Below, piece after piece: positions 17,827-25,976 of a stretch of 64,000 bases of DNA. A program made the translations under genes and the position numbers. The stretch lies in the NCBI GenBank assembly GCA_028277645.1, contig JANQFV010000005.1:1-64000 (forward strand). Direction: 5' to 3'. A model generated the notes under the pieces. That model saw only the letters and a program-made list of their open reading frames with translations, was not told the DNA's origin and searched no databases. Origin of the DNA: Phycisphaerae bacterium. Its GTDB lineage: Bacteria; Planctomycetota; Phycisphaerae; UBA1845; Fen-1342. The first letter of the stretch is position 1. Each line of letters starts with the position of its first letter.

Positions 17827-17949
17827 CTACGCCATGGAAGGAGCCACATTCCACCGCTTCTGAATCGACTTCAGTCCAGCGGCCTGGTACACGGCGGCGA
17901 TGCCGACGAGGCAGTAGACGATGCGGGCAATTTGATTCGTCAAATTCAT
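17827..17949 (-). pseudogene. Short DUF378-like membrane protein fragment
   Basis: A 40-codon frame, MNLTNQIARIVYCLVGIAAV followed by YQAAGLKSIQKRWNVAPSMA. The single hydrophobic segment and the RIVYxLVGxAxxYQ pattern resemble the second half of DUF378 (YuzA-like) proteins, small two-helix membrane proteins. The first helix is missing and a TGA precedes the ATG, so it is probably a truncated remnant, though a functional single-helix peptide cannot be excluded. It lies upstream of the SDR gene on the same strand, only 25 bp from the divergent regulator. Confidence 0.45.
17929..17946. promoter_or_regulatory. Palindrome between divergent light-cluster genes
   Basis: AATTTGA and TCAAATT around TTCG: a perfect 7-bp inverted repeat, AT-rich, 29 bp before the first codon of the MerR-like gene and inside the DUF378-like fragment. 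It is a candidate operator for the adjacent regulator, with weak support. Confidence 0.35.
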
Positions 17950-17974
17950 TCAAATCGTTTTCTTCGTAAATCTA

Positions 17975-18805
17975 TTGTATGCAGATGACGGTTTGCTCCG
18001 TGTGTCCAGGACCGCCGGCGGACATCGACGGATCACGGTCACAGACGCGATTCGCTTTATCCGCGACACACACGCCCCGCTGGTGCATCCCGAAGTGCCG
18101 GGACTGCGTGACGTGCAGGCGGCGAATCTCGACGCTGCCGGAGGCGACCCGGACGAGGAGCGCCTGCACCGGTACCTGGTGGATGGACGGACACGCGAGG
18201 CACGCGGACTGATCATGTCGCTCTACCTGGGTGGCGAGAGCATCGCGACGATCGCCGACAATCAGATCCGCCCCGCCATGTACCGCATCGGCGAGCGCTG
18301 GCGGCACTCGGAAGAGGGCATCTTCGTCGAGCACCGCGCGACGGACATTTGTGTGCAGGGTGTTCAACAACTCCGCGCGGCGCTCGATGTGGACGAACGC
18401 GCCCCGGTCGCGGTCGGCGGCGCGGCGCCCCACGATCCGTACCTGCTGCCGTCACTATTGGCCGCAACAGTTCTGGCGGACGAGGGTTTTCGCACAATCA
18501 ACCTCGGACCCGATACGCCGCTGGACGTCCTGCTCATCGCAGCGCGCGAGAACCAGGCGCGGCTGACTTGGCTGAGCATCAGCGCAGCCGAAAACACCAA
18601 CACACTGAGCACGGACTTGAACGAGCTCGCGAACCGTCTCGAGCAGCTCGGATCGCGATTCATCGTTGGTGGGCAGCGAGCCGGTTCGCTCCCGCCGTCG
18701 ATGCGCGAGCCTGTACACACCGCAACGAGCATGTCGGAGCTGGCAGCGTTTGGTAAGGGGATTCGGCTGGCGGCACCGCTTGGTGGAGCGACTGCTCCGA
18801 ACTGA
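17975..18805 (+). CDS. CarH/LitR-like MerR regulator with altered B12 site and shortened HTH
   Basis: A predicted 276-residue transcription regulator. The N-terminus holds only the second half of a MerR helix-turn-helix (YADDGLLRVSRTAGGHRRIT); the first helix is absent and the frame is closed by a TGA at 17933. The only start is a TTG, so the gene may be 5'-truncated. Residues ~100-125 carry the W-x9-EH motif of cobalamin-binding light sensors (RWRHSEEGIFVEH). In the Rossmann-like domain the family's lower-ligand motif DxHxxG is replaced by DPYLLP, with Tyr in place of the axial His, while the following LGPDTPL segment is conserved. Divergent photolyase/SDR genes are the expected targets. Confidence 0.7.
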   Translation: MYADDGLLRVSRTAGGHRRITVTDAIRFIRDTHAPLVHPEVPGLRDVQAANLDAAGGDPDEERLHRYLVDGRTREARGLIMSLYLGGESIATIADNQIRPAMYRIGERWRHSEEGIFVEHRATDICVQGVQQLRAALDVDERAPVAVGGAAPHDPYLLPSLLAATVLADEGFRTINLGPDTPLDVLLIAARENQARLTWLSISAAENTNTLSTDLNELANRLEQLGSRFIVGGQRAGSLPPSMREPVHTATSMSELAAFGKGIRLAAPLGGATAPN

Positions 18806-18836
18806 GGCAGGGTGTGTTACTACATGCCGGCGGATC

Positions 18837-18862
18837 GCGGCCGACCGGGAGGTCGGCCGCTA
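18837..18862. terminator. CGGCCGACC palindrome between convergent genes
   Basis: Perfect 10-bp arms GCGGCCGACC and GGTCGGCCGC around GGGA. The right end, CTA at 18860-18862, is the stop codon of the minus-strand GH130 gene. It lies 31 bp after the regulator stop and could terminate both. It is a copy of the element at 6084-6108. Confidence 0.65.
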
Positions 18863-20323
18863 CACGCTTTTCATGGATGCGAGCAGGCCGTCGACTTCGA
18901 TTGTCGCGACTCCCGTCGCGGAGTCGGACATGCCGTATGGCAGTACGAGCAGGCCGTCGTGGATCAGCCCGCCGCAGGAATAGACCACGTTGGGTACGTA
19001 CCCGTCGCGTTCTTCTTCGTTGGCCATCAGCAGTGGCTCGGCGGTTTGGGCGATCACGCGCGACGGATCTTCGAGATCGAGCAAGCTGGCGCCGATGCAG
19101 TAGCGGCGCATGGGCCCGACGCCGTGCGTGAGCAACAGCCAGCCGCGTTCTGTTTCCAGGGGTGAGCCGCAGTTGCCGATCTGCACGAATTCCCAGGGGA
19201 AGCGGGGTGATTGCAGCGGCTTGCCCTCGTTCCAGAAGCGGATGTTGTCCGACCAGAGCAGGAAGAGGTTTTCGCCGTCGAAGCGTGAGACCATCATGTA
19301 CCAGTCGTCCACACGCCGGGGGAAGAGCGCCGCGCCCTTGTTCTGGGCAAACTCGCCGTTGAGCGTCGAGATGCGAAAGTGGTGGAAGTCTGTGGTCGCG
19401 AAGAGTTGCGGCAGGATGCGAAAGCCATTGTAGGCGGTGTACGTGCCGTAGTACGTGACGCCGCCGTTGTCCTCGACAAAGCGGACCAGCCGGGCATCCT
19501 CGATGCCGCGGCTCTCGTTCTCTGACACCGGGAAGATCACGACGTCGGCTACATCGGCGCCCTCGGGGAACTTGAGGTGGTAATTCGACCGCGCCAGCCA
19601 GCGCATGTTCGAAGCGGTGTCGTCGAAACGCTGCGGATCGAAGCGCGGGTCGTGACTCTCGTCAATCGCGCGCAGCAGCGCGGTGTACATGAACTCGTCC
19701 GGCAGGCGTTCCAGCACGACGCCGGCGATGTCGTTGTACGCAGCCATCTCAATCAGCTTGAGATAAAAGGTGTACTTGTGATAGAGCCGGTCGCGCACCT
19801 TGTGGGCCGGGCTCACGTGATGGGACACGCGGTGAAACTGCACTTTGTCGTTCGGGCCGACGACGCCCGTGCGAAACGCGACCGACGACACGTGCCCCTC
19901 GCCCGTGGCGCGCAGGCTCATGATCACGCGTAACGCGCCGTCCGGCAGTCGCGTCTGGTCGGGGTGCGGAATCAGCGAAGGATTGAACAGCGCCGCCGCC
20001 TCGATGGAGTACTCCATCGTGAAGTACGCGCCGAGCAACATCTGCTGCGTGCGCGTGAGCTCAGCGTCGGAGGGCACGCACGGGGCGACGATCTCCTCGA
20101 AGTTCTCGGTGAACACGTTCTCAATGCTGCGGTGCCGCTGTCCGAAATCGCGCAGCACACGTTCGTAGAGCCGCTTGCACTCCGCCTCCGACAGCGTCAA
20201 GACGCGTTGCACGATGTTCCGCACACGCTCCGGACCGCCGACCTGAAAAGGGCGCAGGATCACGCGGTGATCGTCGGCGGTGATCTGTTCCTTGTGGCGC
20301 GTAACGCGCAACGGCTTGTTCAA
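18860..20323 (-). CDS. Glycoside hydrolase family 130-like protein
   Basis: A 487-residue protein matching GH130, a five-bladed beta-propeller family that contains beta-mannoside phosphorylases and hydrolases. A ~150-residue N-terminal helical region precedes the propeller. Typical family elements are SENESRGIEDARLVRF (the conserved EDxR, whose Asp is the catalytic position in phosphorylases), YYGTYTAYNG, and NVVYSCGGLIHDGLLVLPYG near the end. There is no signal peptide, so it is likely intracellular. It is transcribed after the DUF1611 gene with a 124-bp gap and might have its own promoter. The substrate (mannosyl-glucose, chitobiose-linked mannose or other) cannot be told. Confidence 0.85.
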   Translation of the reverse strand: MNKPLRVTRHKEQITADDHRVILRPFQVGGPERVRNIVQRVLTLSEAECKRLYERVLRDFGQRHRSIENVFTENFEEIVAPCVPSDAELTRTQQMLLGAYFTMEYSIEAAALFNPSLIPHPDQTRLPDGALRVIMSLRATGEGHVSSVAFRTGVVGPNDKVQFHRVSHHVSPAHKVRDRLYHKYTFYLKLIEMAAYNDIAGVVLERLPDEFMYTALLRAIDESHDPRFDPQRFDDTASNMRWLARSNYHLKFPEGADVADVVIFPVSENESRGIEDARLVRFVEDNGGVTYYGTYTAYNGFRILPQLFATTDFHHFRISTLNGEFAQNKGAALFPRRVDDWYMMVSRFDGENLFLLWSDNIRFWNEGKPLQSPRFPWEFVQIGNCGSPLETERGWLLLTHGVGPMRRYCIGASLLDLEDPSRVIAQTAEPLLMANEEERDGYVPNVVYSCGGLIHDGLLVLPYGMSDSATGVATIEVDGLLASMKSV

Positions 20324-20447
20324 GGCTGACTCTCCTGCGTGGGCGGTCGCCTAGGCCCGGGGCGGGCTATTTTCGGACGAAGCGTAGCGTGTTCGCCGGT
20401 CCTCGACTATGCGTCGGCCAGTTTCCAACGCGGCGTAAATCTGAGCA

Positions 20448-21494
20448 TCAGACCCCGCCCAAAGCGGCGTTCAACAGCCGTGTGCAGCCCGGGCGGAACG
20501 GGTCCTCAACGGGTAGCCGCAGGTCCGCCTCGAGTTTCTGCATCGCCAGCGCGGCAGCGTTCGCGTCATGGCCGTGGGTGTTGAGGGCCACGCCGACGAT
20601 GCGCGCGGGGTGCAGCAGTGCGGCGGTCCGCTCATAGGCGGCAATCAGCTCGTGCACGTCCGGTAGTGGCACATCCGGCTGCACGCGGTGGTGGTTCCGG
20701 CCGAGCGCATGGACGAGGATGAGCGCGTCGGGACAGGTGCCGTGCAGCAATGCCAGCGTCACCGCTGAGAAGCCCGGATGCCCGAGACTCCCCTGCCCTT
20801 CGATGAACACGAAGTCGCTGTCGGCTGCGCTGAGGACGAGGTCCTCGGCTGCCCCGGCAGCGAAGTCGGCGACACAGGCATCGATGCAGACGCCCTGCCC
20901 GACGATTGCGATGCCCGTCTGGCCGGTGGCGAGAAACTGTGCGTTGTGCCCGGCCGCGCGCGCGGCCGCGGTGAGCTCCAGGGCGGTGATCATCTTGCCG
21001 ACGTTGCCGTCGGTACCGACGGTCAGCACGCGCCGGGAGCGTGTGGTGCGGGTTCGGCCGCCCGCCAGACGGCGATTCGCGGGCGGGCGGCGGAGATCGT
21101 AGATGGTTGCACGACCAGCCTGTGCGGCGGCGGCGAGTTTAGTGTCATCGGCGAGGAAGACGTGCAGGCCGCTGACAACGTCGAGGCCAGAGCGCAACGC
21201 CGCCTGCAACGATGCAGCGATGTCGCGTGGGAGGTCGCCGCCGGGCGGCGAGATCCCGATATAGAGCGCGTCGGGCTGCAGCTCCTCAGCGGCATCGACG
21301 TCGGAGAGAATCGGCACCGGCGGCGCCCACGGGATGATCTCGCGAATGTCGCGACCAGTAGCCGCGGAATCGACGACCGCTACCACGTCGTCGGCGCGGT
21401 AACGCAGCAGCGCGGCGGCGGTCTTGGACGTGTGGACGCCAAGGCTTCCGCCGGTGAGCAGGAGGATGCGGCGATGTTCGGGCAGCGTGTGCAT
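20448..21494 (-). CDS. DUF1611 family P-loop protein (DgcN-like)
   Basis: A 348-residue protein with a Rossmann-like N-terminal domain (VVAVVDSAATGRDI, ALYIGISPPGGDLP) and a C-terminal P-loop-type domain with the DUF1611 variant VGTDGNVGKM near residue 164, followed by EGQGSLGHPGFSAV. Some members of the family (DgcN) have been described as N-acetyltransferases acting on D-glutamate in D-amino-acid use; whether this protein shares that reaction is inference. No dipeptide epimerase, the common partner, is next to it. It is the last closely spaced gene (20 bp) of the minus-strand TldD-sulfatase operon, which may point to D-amino-acid or peptidoglycan peptide turnover. Confidence 0.8.
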   Translation of the reverse strand: MHTLPEHRRILLLTGGSLGVHTSKTAAALLRYRADDVVAVVDSAATGRDIREIIPWAPPVPILSDVDAAEELQPDALYIGISPPGGDLPRDIAASLQAALRSGLDVVSGLHVFLADDTKLAAAAQAGRATIYDLRRPPANRRLAGGRTRTTRSRRVLTVGTDGNVGKMITALELTAAARAAGHNAQFLATGQTGIAIVGQGVCIDACVADFAAGAAEDLVLSAADSDFVFIEGQGSLGHPGFSAVTLALLHGTCPDALILVHALGRNHHRVQPDVPLPDVHELIAAYERTAALLHPARIVGVALNTHGHDANAAALAMQKLEADLRLPVEDPFRPGCTRLLNAALGGV

Positions 21495-21514
21495 GAGCCT
21501 TAGTGTAACGGCGA

Positions 21515-23746
21515 TCAGAAGCCGGATTCGTATGAACGCAGACGTGTGGAAAGTCGCTGCACAGCAGACTGGTCGCCCTGTTGCTGCGCGAGACGCAGCG
21601 CCCGACGGATTACTTCAGCGGCCTGCCCGCGGTCGCCGGCAGCGACATAGCACATGGCCAGGACTTCGTGGTACTGGATGCGTTGCGACTCGGCCTGCAC
21701 ACACGCCTGAGCAAGCGCGAGCGCTTCCTGGACCGCAGTCGGCGGCGCGGACGGACCGGCGATCAAGACTTGGGCGAGCTGGCTTTTCAGCCGCAAGTCG
21801 TCGGGCAGGGCCGCGCTCGCGGCACGCAGTGCCGGCTCCGCCTCAGCAAACCGGCGTTGATCAAGCAGCGTGCGGCATAGCGTCTGGTGGGCGGGGGCGT
21901 ACTTCGGATCGACCGTTAGTGCCTGCCGCAGTTGTGCGATGGCCTTGTCCACGCGCTGCGTTCGCAGCAGGACGCCGGCGTAATTGACCAGAGCATTCGG
22001 CGAGTCGGAATTCAACTCGACACAACGGCGCAGGTGTGTTTCGGCCAGGCTCCACTGCGACCGCCGCAGGTAGACCGCGCCCAGGCGATTGTGCGCCAAG
22101 GCGTAATCGGGCAGCGCGGCAAGTGCGTCCTGATACGCGGCGAGCGCGTCGGCGACGCGCTGCTGGCCGTAGAGCGCGTCGCCGAGATAGAGCAGGTTCT
22201 GTGACAACGTTGGAACGGTGCGCAGACTGTTGCGCAGGGCTGTCTCGGCCGGCTTCATGCGACCGAGCTTGAGGTACGCGCGGCCGAGTAGCCCGTGGAG
22301 TTCGTCGGACTCGGGGCTGGCAGCGACCAGCGGCTCGACGAGTTGCACGACTTCGGCGAAGCGCCCCGCGCCGATGAGCAACTGCGCGCGGCGGCCGTCG
22401 CGAACGACGTGCGTCATGTCTTTCGGATCGCGGCGGTTTGGGTCCGGTTGCGTGGTCGCCGCCCCGCCGGCACCGCCCAGATATCCGAGACTGCTCAGAC
22501 GCTGGCTGATATCGGAGCCGGTGATCGCATCGTCGGGATTACCGACTGGAAGCGCGGCGGTGAAGGCAGCGAGCTCGTCGGCGAGGCGCTTTGCGATGTC
22601 CGGATGTGTGTCGGTGCTGTCTTGCTCTTCGAGCGGGTCGGCGAGGCGGTCGTACAACTCCGGGCGCGGGGCGGCGATGTACTTCCAGTTTTCCAGGATC
22701 AGCGCGCGGAGTGGTGACCAGCCGAATGCTGTGAGGGGATAATCGCTTTCGGCGTAGATCGGACGCGGCTCCAGCTTTCCGCCGTGCAGGGCCGGCAGCA
22801 GGCTGCGCCCCTGCCAGGCGTCGGGTCGCTCCATCCCCAGCAGTTCAACGATCGTTGGTGCTACGTCGACGATCCCCACGGCGTCCGGGCACACCAACCC
22901 GGGTTGCGGCACGCCGGCGCCGGCGAAGATCAGTGGCACGCGCAGCGTAGTGTCGTACAGGAACACGCCGTGCTCGACTTCGCCGTGCTCGTCGAATGCT
23001 TCGCCGTGATCGCCGACGATGACGACCAGGGTGCCGTCGCGTTCGCCGCGGGCTTCGATTGCAGCGAGCAGGCGCGCGAGTTGTGCATCGACGAAAGCGA
23101 TTTCTCCGTCGTATGGATCTCCCACCGCGTGTTCCTGCGGCGGCTCGTACGGGAAGTGCGGGTCGAAGAAGTGTACCCAGGCGAAAAACGGTCCGTCTGG
23201 ATTGGCGTTCAGCCAGGACAGTGCGGCGTCTACGACCGCGTCGGCCGGTCGCTCCTGCGCATCGGCGTCGCCAACGGAGTCGTCATAGTGGTCGAAGCCG
23301 CGGTCGAGCCCGAAGGCACCGTCGAGCACCCAGGCAGCGACGAAGGCTGCGGTGCGGTAGTCCCGTTGCTTGAATTGCTCGGCCAGCGTTGGAAGCGTGG
23401 TCGGCAGGCGGCCGGCGGCGTTGACGTGCAATCCGGTTGTGGGTGGATGCGCCGACACCAACAGCGTCGCGTGCGATGGTAGTGTCAATGGCACATGACA
23501 GAGTGCCTGTTCAAAACGTGTTCCTTCTGCTGCCAACGCGTCCAGCGTTGGTGTCTGCGCGCTCGTGTGCCCATAGCAGCCCAGCCGATCGGCCCGCGTG
23601 GTGTCCAGCGTTACGAGCAGGACGTTGGGTTTGGTACCGCTTTGTGTTGACTGGTTCTGCGGGTCGGCGGCGTTTTCGCACCCCAAGAGCAGCAGCAATG
23701 CCAGGAGTGGCGAGAAACGCGTCACATTGCGAATGGAGACGATCAT
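21515..23746 (-). CDS. Sulfatase-like lipoprotein with C-terminal TPR repeats (copy 2)
   Basis: A 743-residue predicted lipoprotein: signal peptide and lipobox LLLLLGC, then an alkaline phosphatase/sulfatase domain (residues ~38-400) and about eight TPR repeats (residues ~430-735). The metal-binding start VLLVTLDTTRADRLGCYGH and the later VVIVGDHGEAFDEHGE are clear. The sulfatase CxPSR motif reads TLPSH, so the position normally turned into formylglycine is Thr; sulfatase activity of the classic type is unlikely, and a phosphatase/transferase reaction with Thr nucleophile is more plausible. It is a tandem paralogue of the preceding gene, ten bases apart. It is expected to be attached to the membrane facing the periplasm. 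Confidence 0.82.
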   Translation of the reverse strand: MIVSIRNVTRFSPLLALLLLLGCENAADPQNQSTQSGTKPNVLLVTLDTTRADRLGCYGHTSAQTPTLDALAAEGTRFEQALCHVPLTLPSHATLLVSAHPPTTGLHVNAAGRLPTTLPTLAEQFKQRDYRTAAFVAAWVLDGAFGLDRGFDHYDDSVGDADAQERPADAVVDAALSWLNANPDGPFFAWVHFFDPHFPYEPPQEHAVGDPYDGEIAFVDAQLARLLAAIEARGERDGTLVVIVGDHGEAFDEHGEVEHGVFLYDTTLRVPLIFAGAGVPQPGLVCPDAVGIVDVAPTIVELLGMERPDAWQGRSLLPALHGGKLEPRPIYAESDYPLTAFGWSPLRALILENWKYIAAPRPELYDRLADPLEEQDSTDTHPDIAKRLADELAAFTAALPVGNPDDAITGSDISQRLSSLGYLGGAGGAATTQPDPNRRDPKDMTHVVRDGRRAQLLIGAGRFAEVVQLVEPLVAASPESDELHGLLGRAYLKLGRMKPAETALRNSLRTVPTLSQNLLYLGDALYGQQRVADALAAYQDALAALPDYALAHNRLGAVYLRRSQWSLAETHLRRCVELNSDSPNALVNYAGVLLRTQRVDKAIAQLRQALTVDPKYAPAHQTLCRTLLDQRRFAEAEPALRAASAALPDDLRLKSQLAQVLIAGPSAPPTAVQEALALAQACVQAESQRIQYHEVLAMCYVAAGDRGQAAEVIRRALRLAQQQGDQSAVQRLSTRLRSYESGF

Positions 23747-23756
23747 GCGTTATACG

Positions 23757-25967
23757 TCAGTTCGGTAATGCGCGAAGACGTTGTTCGAGCCGTTGCGCGA
23801 CAGCGGCGTTCGATTTAGCCTGGGCGAGCTGCAGGCCACGTTGCAGCGCAGCGCGCGCCGCCGGCACGTTGCCCAGAACCTGGTGGCAGAGTGCGAGCAC
23901 TTCGTAGTGTTGGGGTCGGTCGGGTTCGGCCGCCTGACAAATCCGGGCCAGCTCGAGCGCTTCACGAGCAGCGGTCGGTGTGCGCAGCGCACACAGCAGT
24001 TGTGCCAGATGGCTCTTGAGCATGATGTCCTGCGGCAGTGCGACACACGCCGATCGCAGGGCTTCGATCGCCTCGGTCGACCGGCCGCTATTGATCAGCG
24101 CCCGCGCAAGCGTGCGTTGCGCCAGGGCGTGGTCCGGCGTGTGCGTCACTGCGGCGCGTAAGTGCGGAATCGCCTCGGCGTCGCGCTGGAGCCGGTGCAA
24201 CACAAATCCGAGGTTGTAGCGGGCTTCGTGTGCATCCGGCGTGAGCTGAACGCAGCGTTGGAAGTACGGTTCGGCCTGCGCGAAATCGCCGCGCTGGACG
24301 TAGACCATGCCCAGTCGGTTGTGCGCCATCGGGTACACCGGAAATGACGCAATGCAGCGCTGGTATGATTCGACGGCTTCAGGAATACGTTCCTGCCGCA
24401 CCAGCGCATCGCCCAGCTTGCACAGGCGGCGTGGGTCGTTGGGCACGCGCCGCAACGCCGCGCGATAGCCCTGCTCGGCCACGTCGAAGTGTCCGAGCTC
24501 GAATGCCGCATCCGCGAGCAGCGCGTGCAGCTCGTCGGATTCCGGGCTGGCCTCGATCAACGGCTCGAGCACGCGGATGGCTTCGGTAAAGCGACGTTGC
24601 TGCACGAGGAATCGGGCCTGATTCTGGCCGTTAAGCACATGCAGCATGTCCTTTGGATCGCGGCGGGGTGTGTCGTCATCCGGTGTCGACGGAGTCGGCT
24701 GCGCGGCCGCTACGTAGCCGAGGCTTTCCAGGGCACGGAGCGCGTCGGCGTCGAGCGTCGCGGGCGCTACGGTGCGGCGCGGCAGGTCGACGTGCCAGGA
24801 ACGCAGCGCAGCGCGCAGGCGATCGGCGACATCCGGATGGGTGTCCAATACGTCTTCCGTTTCGGCGAAGTCTGATTCCAGGTCGTAGAGCTCCGGCCGC
24901 GGAGCGTCGATGTATTTCCACCGGCCATCGATCAGAGTGCGGAGGCTCGCCCAGCCGTAGCCCAGCCGGCCGTACTCGCTTTCGGCATAGAGTGGCGTGG
25001 GCGATGACTGACCGCCGCTCAGCGCCGCGGTCAGCGAGCGGCCCTGAATCCCTGCGGGCGGGTCGAGTTCCAGCAGGTCCAGGATCGTCGGGAGCACGTC
25101 CACGAGCGACGCGGGCGCAGCGCACACGCCGGGCTCGATGTGGCCGGGCCAGGTCCAGATCATGGGGATGTGCAGCGTCGTGTTGTAGATAAAAAGGCCG
25201 TGGGTGGTCTCGCCGTGCTCGCCGAAGGCTTCGCCGTGATCGCCAACCACCACGATGAGCGTGTTCTCGCGATCGGGCAGGCCCGCCAGCAGGCGACCGA
25301 TCTGCTGATCCATGTACGCGATCTCGCCGTCGTAGGGATCGGGCATGGTGTCGGCGAAGGGTGCGGGCGGCTCGTAGGGATGATGCGGATCGAAGTAGTG
25401 GACCCATGCGAAGAACGGGGTTGCGCTGTGCCTAGCGATCCACGCCAGGGCTGCATCGGTCACTTCGTCGGCGGCGCGTTCCTGTGAGTGGACGTCGCCG
25501 GCGACGCGCTCACGTACGTCGTCGTCGTAGTGGCTGAACCCGCGGTCGAGCCCGAACATGCTGTCCAGGACCCACGCACTGATGAACGCTGCGGTCTGTC
25601 GGCCGCTCTTCACAAGTGGTTCGGTCAGCGTCGGTACGTCGGCCGGTAGCGCACCGCACGCATTGACATGCAGTCCGTGGCTCGGCGGCAGCACGCCCGA
25701 CAGCAAAGAGGCGTGCGACGGCAACGTCAATGGCACGGGGCTATAGGCTCGGGTGAACCGCGTGCCGGACGCGGCCAGCTCATCGAGCACCGGGGTATGG
25801 GCTGCGGCGTGGCCGTAGCAACCCAGGCGATCGGCGCGGGTGGTGTCCAGCGTAACGAGCAGGACACTGGGGATCGATGCCTTGGAAGTCGGCGAATCCG
25901 GCTGCGTGCTCTCGCAGCCGCACAACGCGAGCAGTAATGCAATGCCACCGATGGCGACGAAACGCAT
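23757..25967 (-). CDS. Sulfatase-like lipoprotein with C-terminal TPR repeats (copy 1)
   Basis: A 736-residue paralogue of the neighbouring gene with the same order: lipobox ALCGC, hydrolase domain with VLLVTLDTTRADRLGCYGH, nucleophile region VPLTLPSHASLL (Thr instead of Cys/Ser in CxPSR) and VVVVGDHGEAFGEHGE, then TPR repeats from about residue 425. The two copies are collinear throughout, so they arose by tandem duplication followed by divergence. TPR arrays usually mediate protein contacts, so these may be scaffolded enzymes or interaction proteins. The start lies nine bases after the end of the TldE-like gene, indicating one transcript. Confidence 0.82.
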   Translation of the reverse strand: MRFVAIGGIALLLALCGCESTQPDSPTSKASIPSVLLVTLDTTRADRLGCYGHAAAHTPVLDELAASGTRFTRAYSPVPLTLPSHASLLSGVLPPSHGLHVNACGALPADVPTLTEPLVKSGRQTAAFISAWVLDSMFGLDRGFSHYDDDVRERVAGDVHSQERAADEVTDAALAWIARHSATPFFAWVHYFDPHHPYEPPAPFADTMPDPYDGEIAYMDQQIGRLLAGLPDRENTLIVVVGDHGEAFGEHGETTHGLFIYNTTLHIPMIWTWPGHIEPGVCAAPASLVDVLPTILDLLELDPPAGIQGRSLTAALSGGQSSPTPLYAESEYGRLGYGWASLRTLIDGRWKYIDAPRPELYDLESDFAETEDVLDTHPDVADRLRAALRSWHVDLPRRTVAPATLDADALRALESLGYVAAAQPTPSTPDDDTPRRDPKDMLHVLNGQNQARFLVQQRRFTEAIRVLEPLIEASPESDELHALLADAAFELGHFDVAEQGYRAALRRVPNDPRRLCKLGDALVRQERIPEAVESYQRCIASFPVYPMAHNRLGMVYVQRGDFAQAEPYFQRCVQLTPDAHEARYNLGFVLHRLQRDAEAIPHLRAAVTHTPDHALAQRTLARALINSGRSTEAIEALRSACVALPQDIMLKSHLAQLLCALRTPTAAREALELARICQAAEPDRPQHYEVLALCHQVLGNVPAARAALQRGLQLAQAKSNAAVAQRLEQRLRALPN

Positions 25968-25976
25968 GGCAACTCG

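Noticed and set aside
17662-17988. A 108-codon plus-strand frame running into the MerR-like gene region
   Set aside because: I tested whether a frameshift would join it to the regulator and give a full helix-turn-helix; its sequence (NLIRQIHSNRFLRKSIV) does not look like the missing MerR helices, so it was not annotated.
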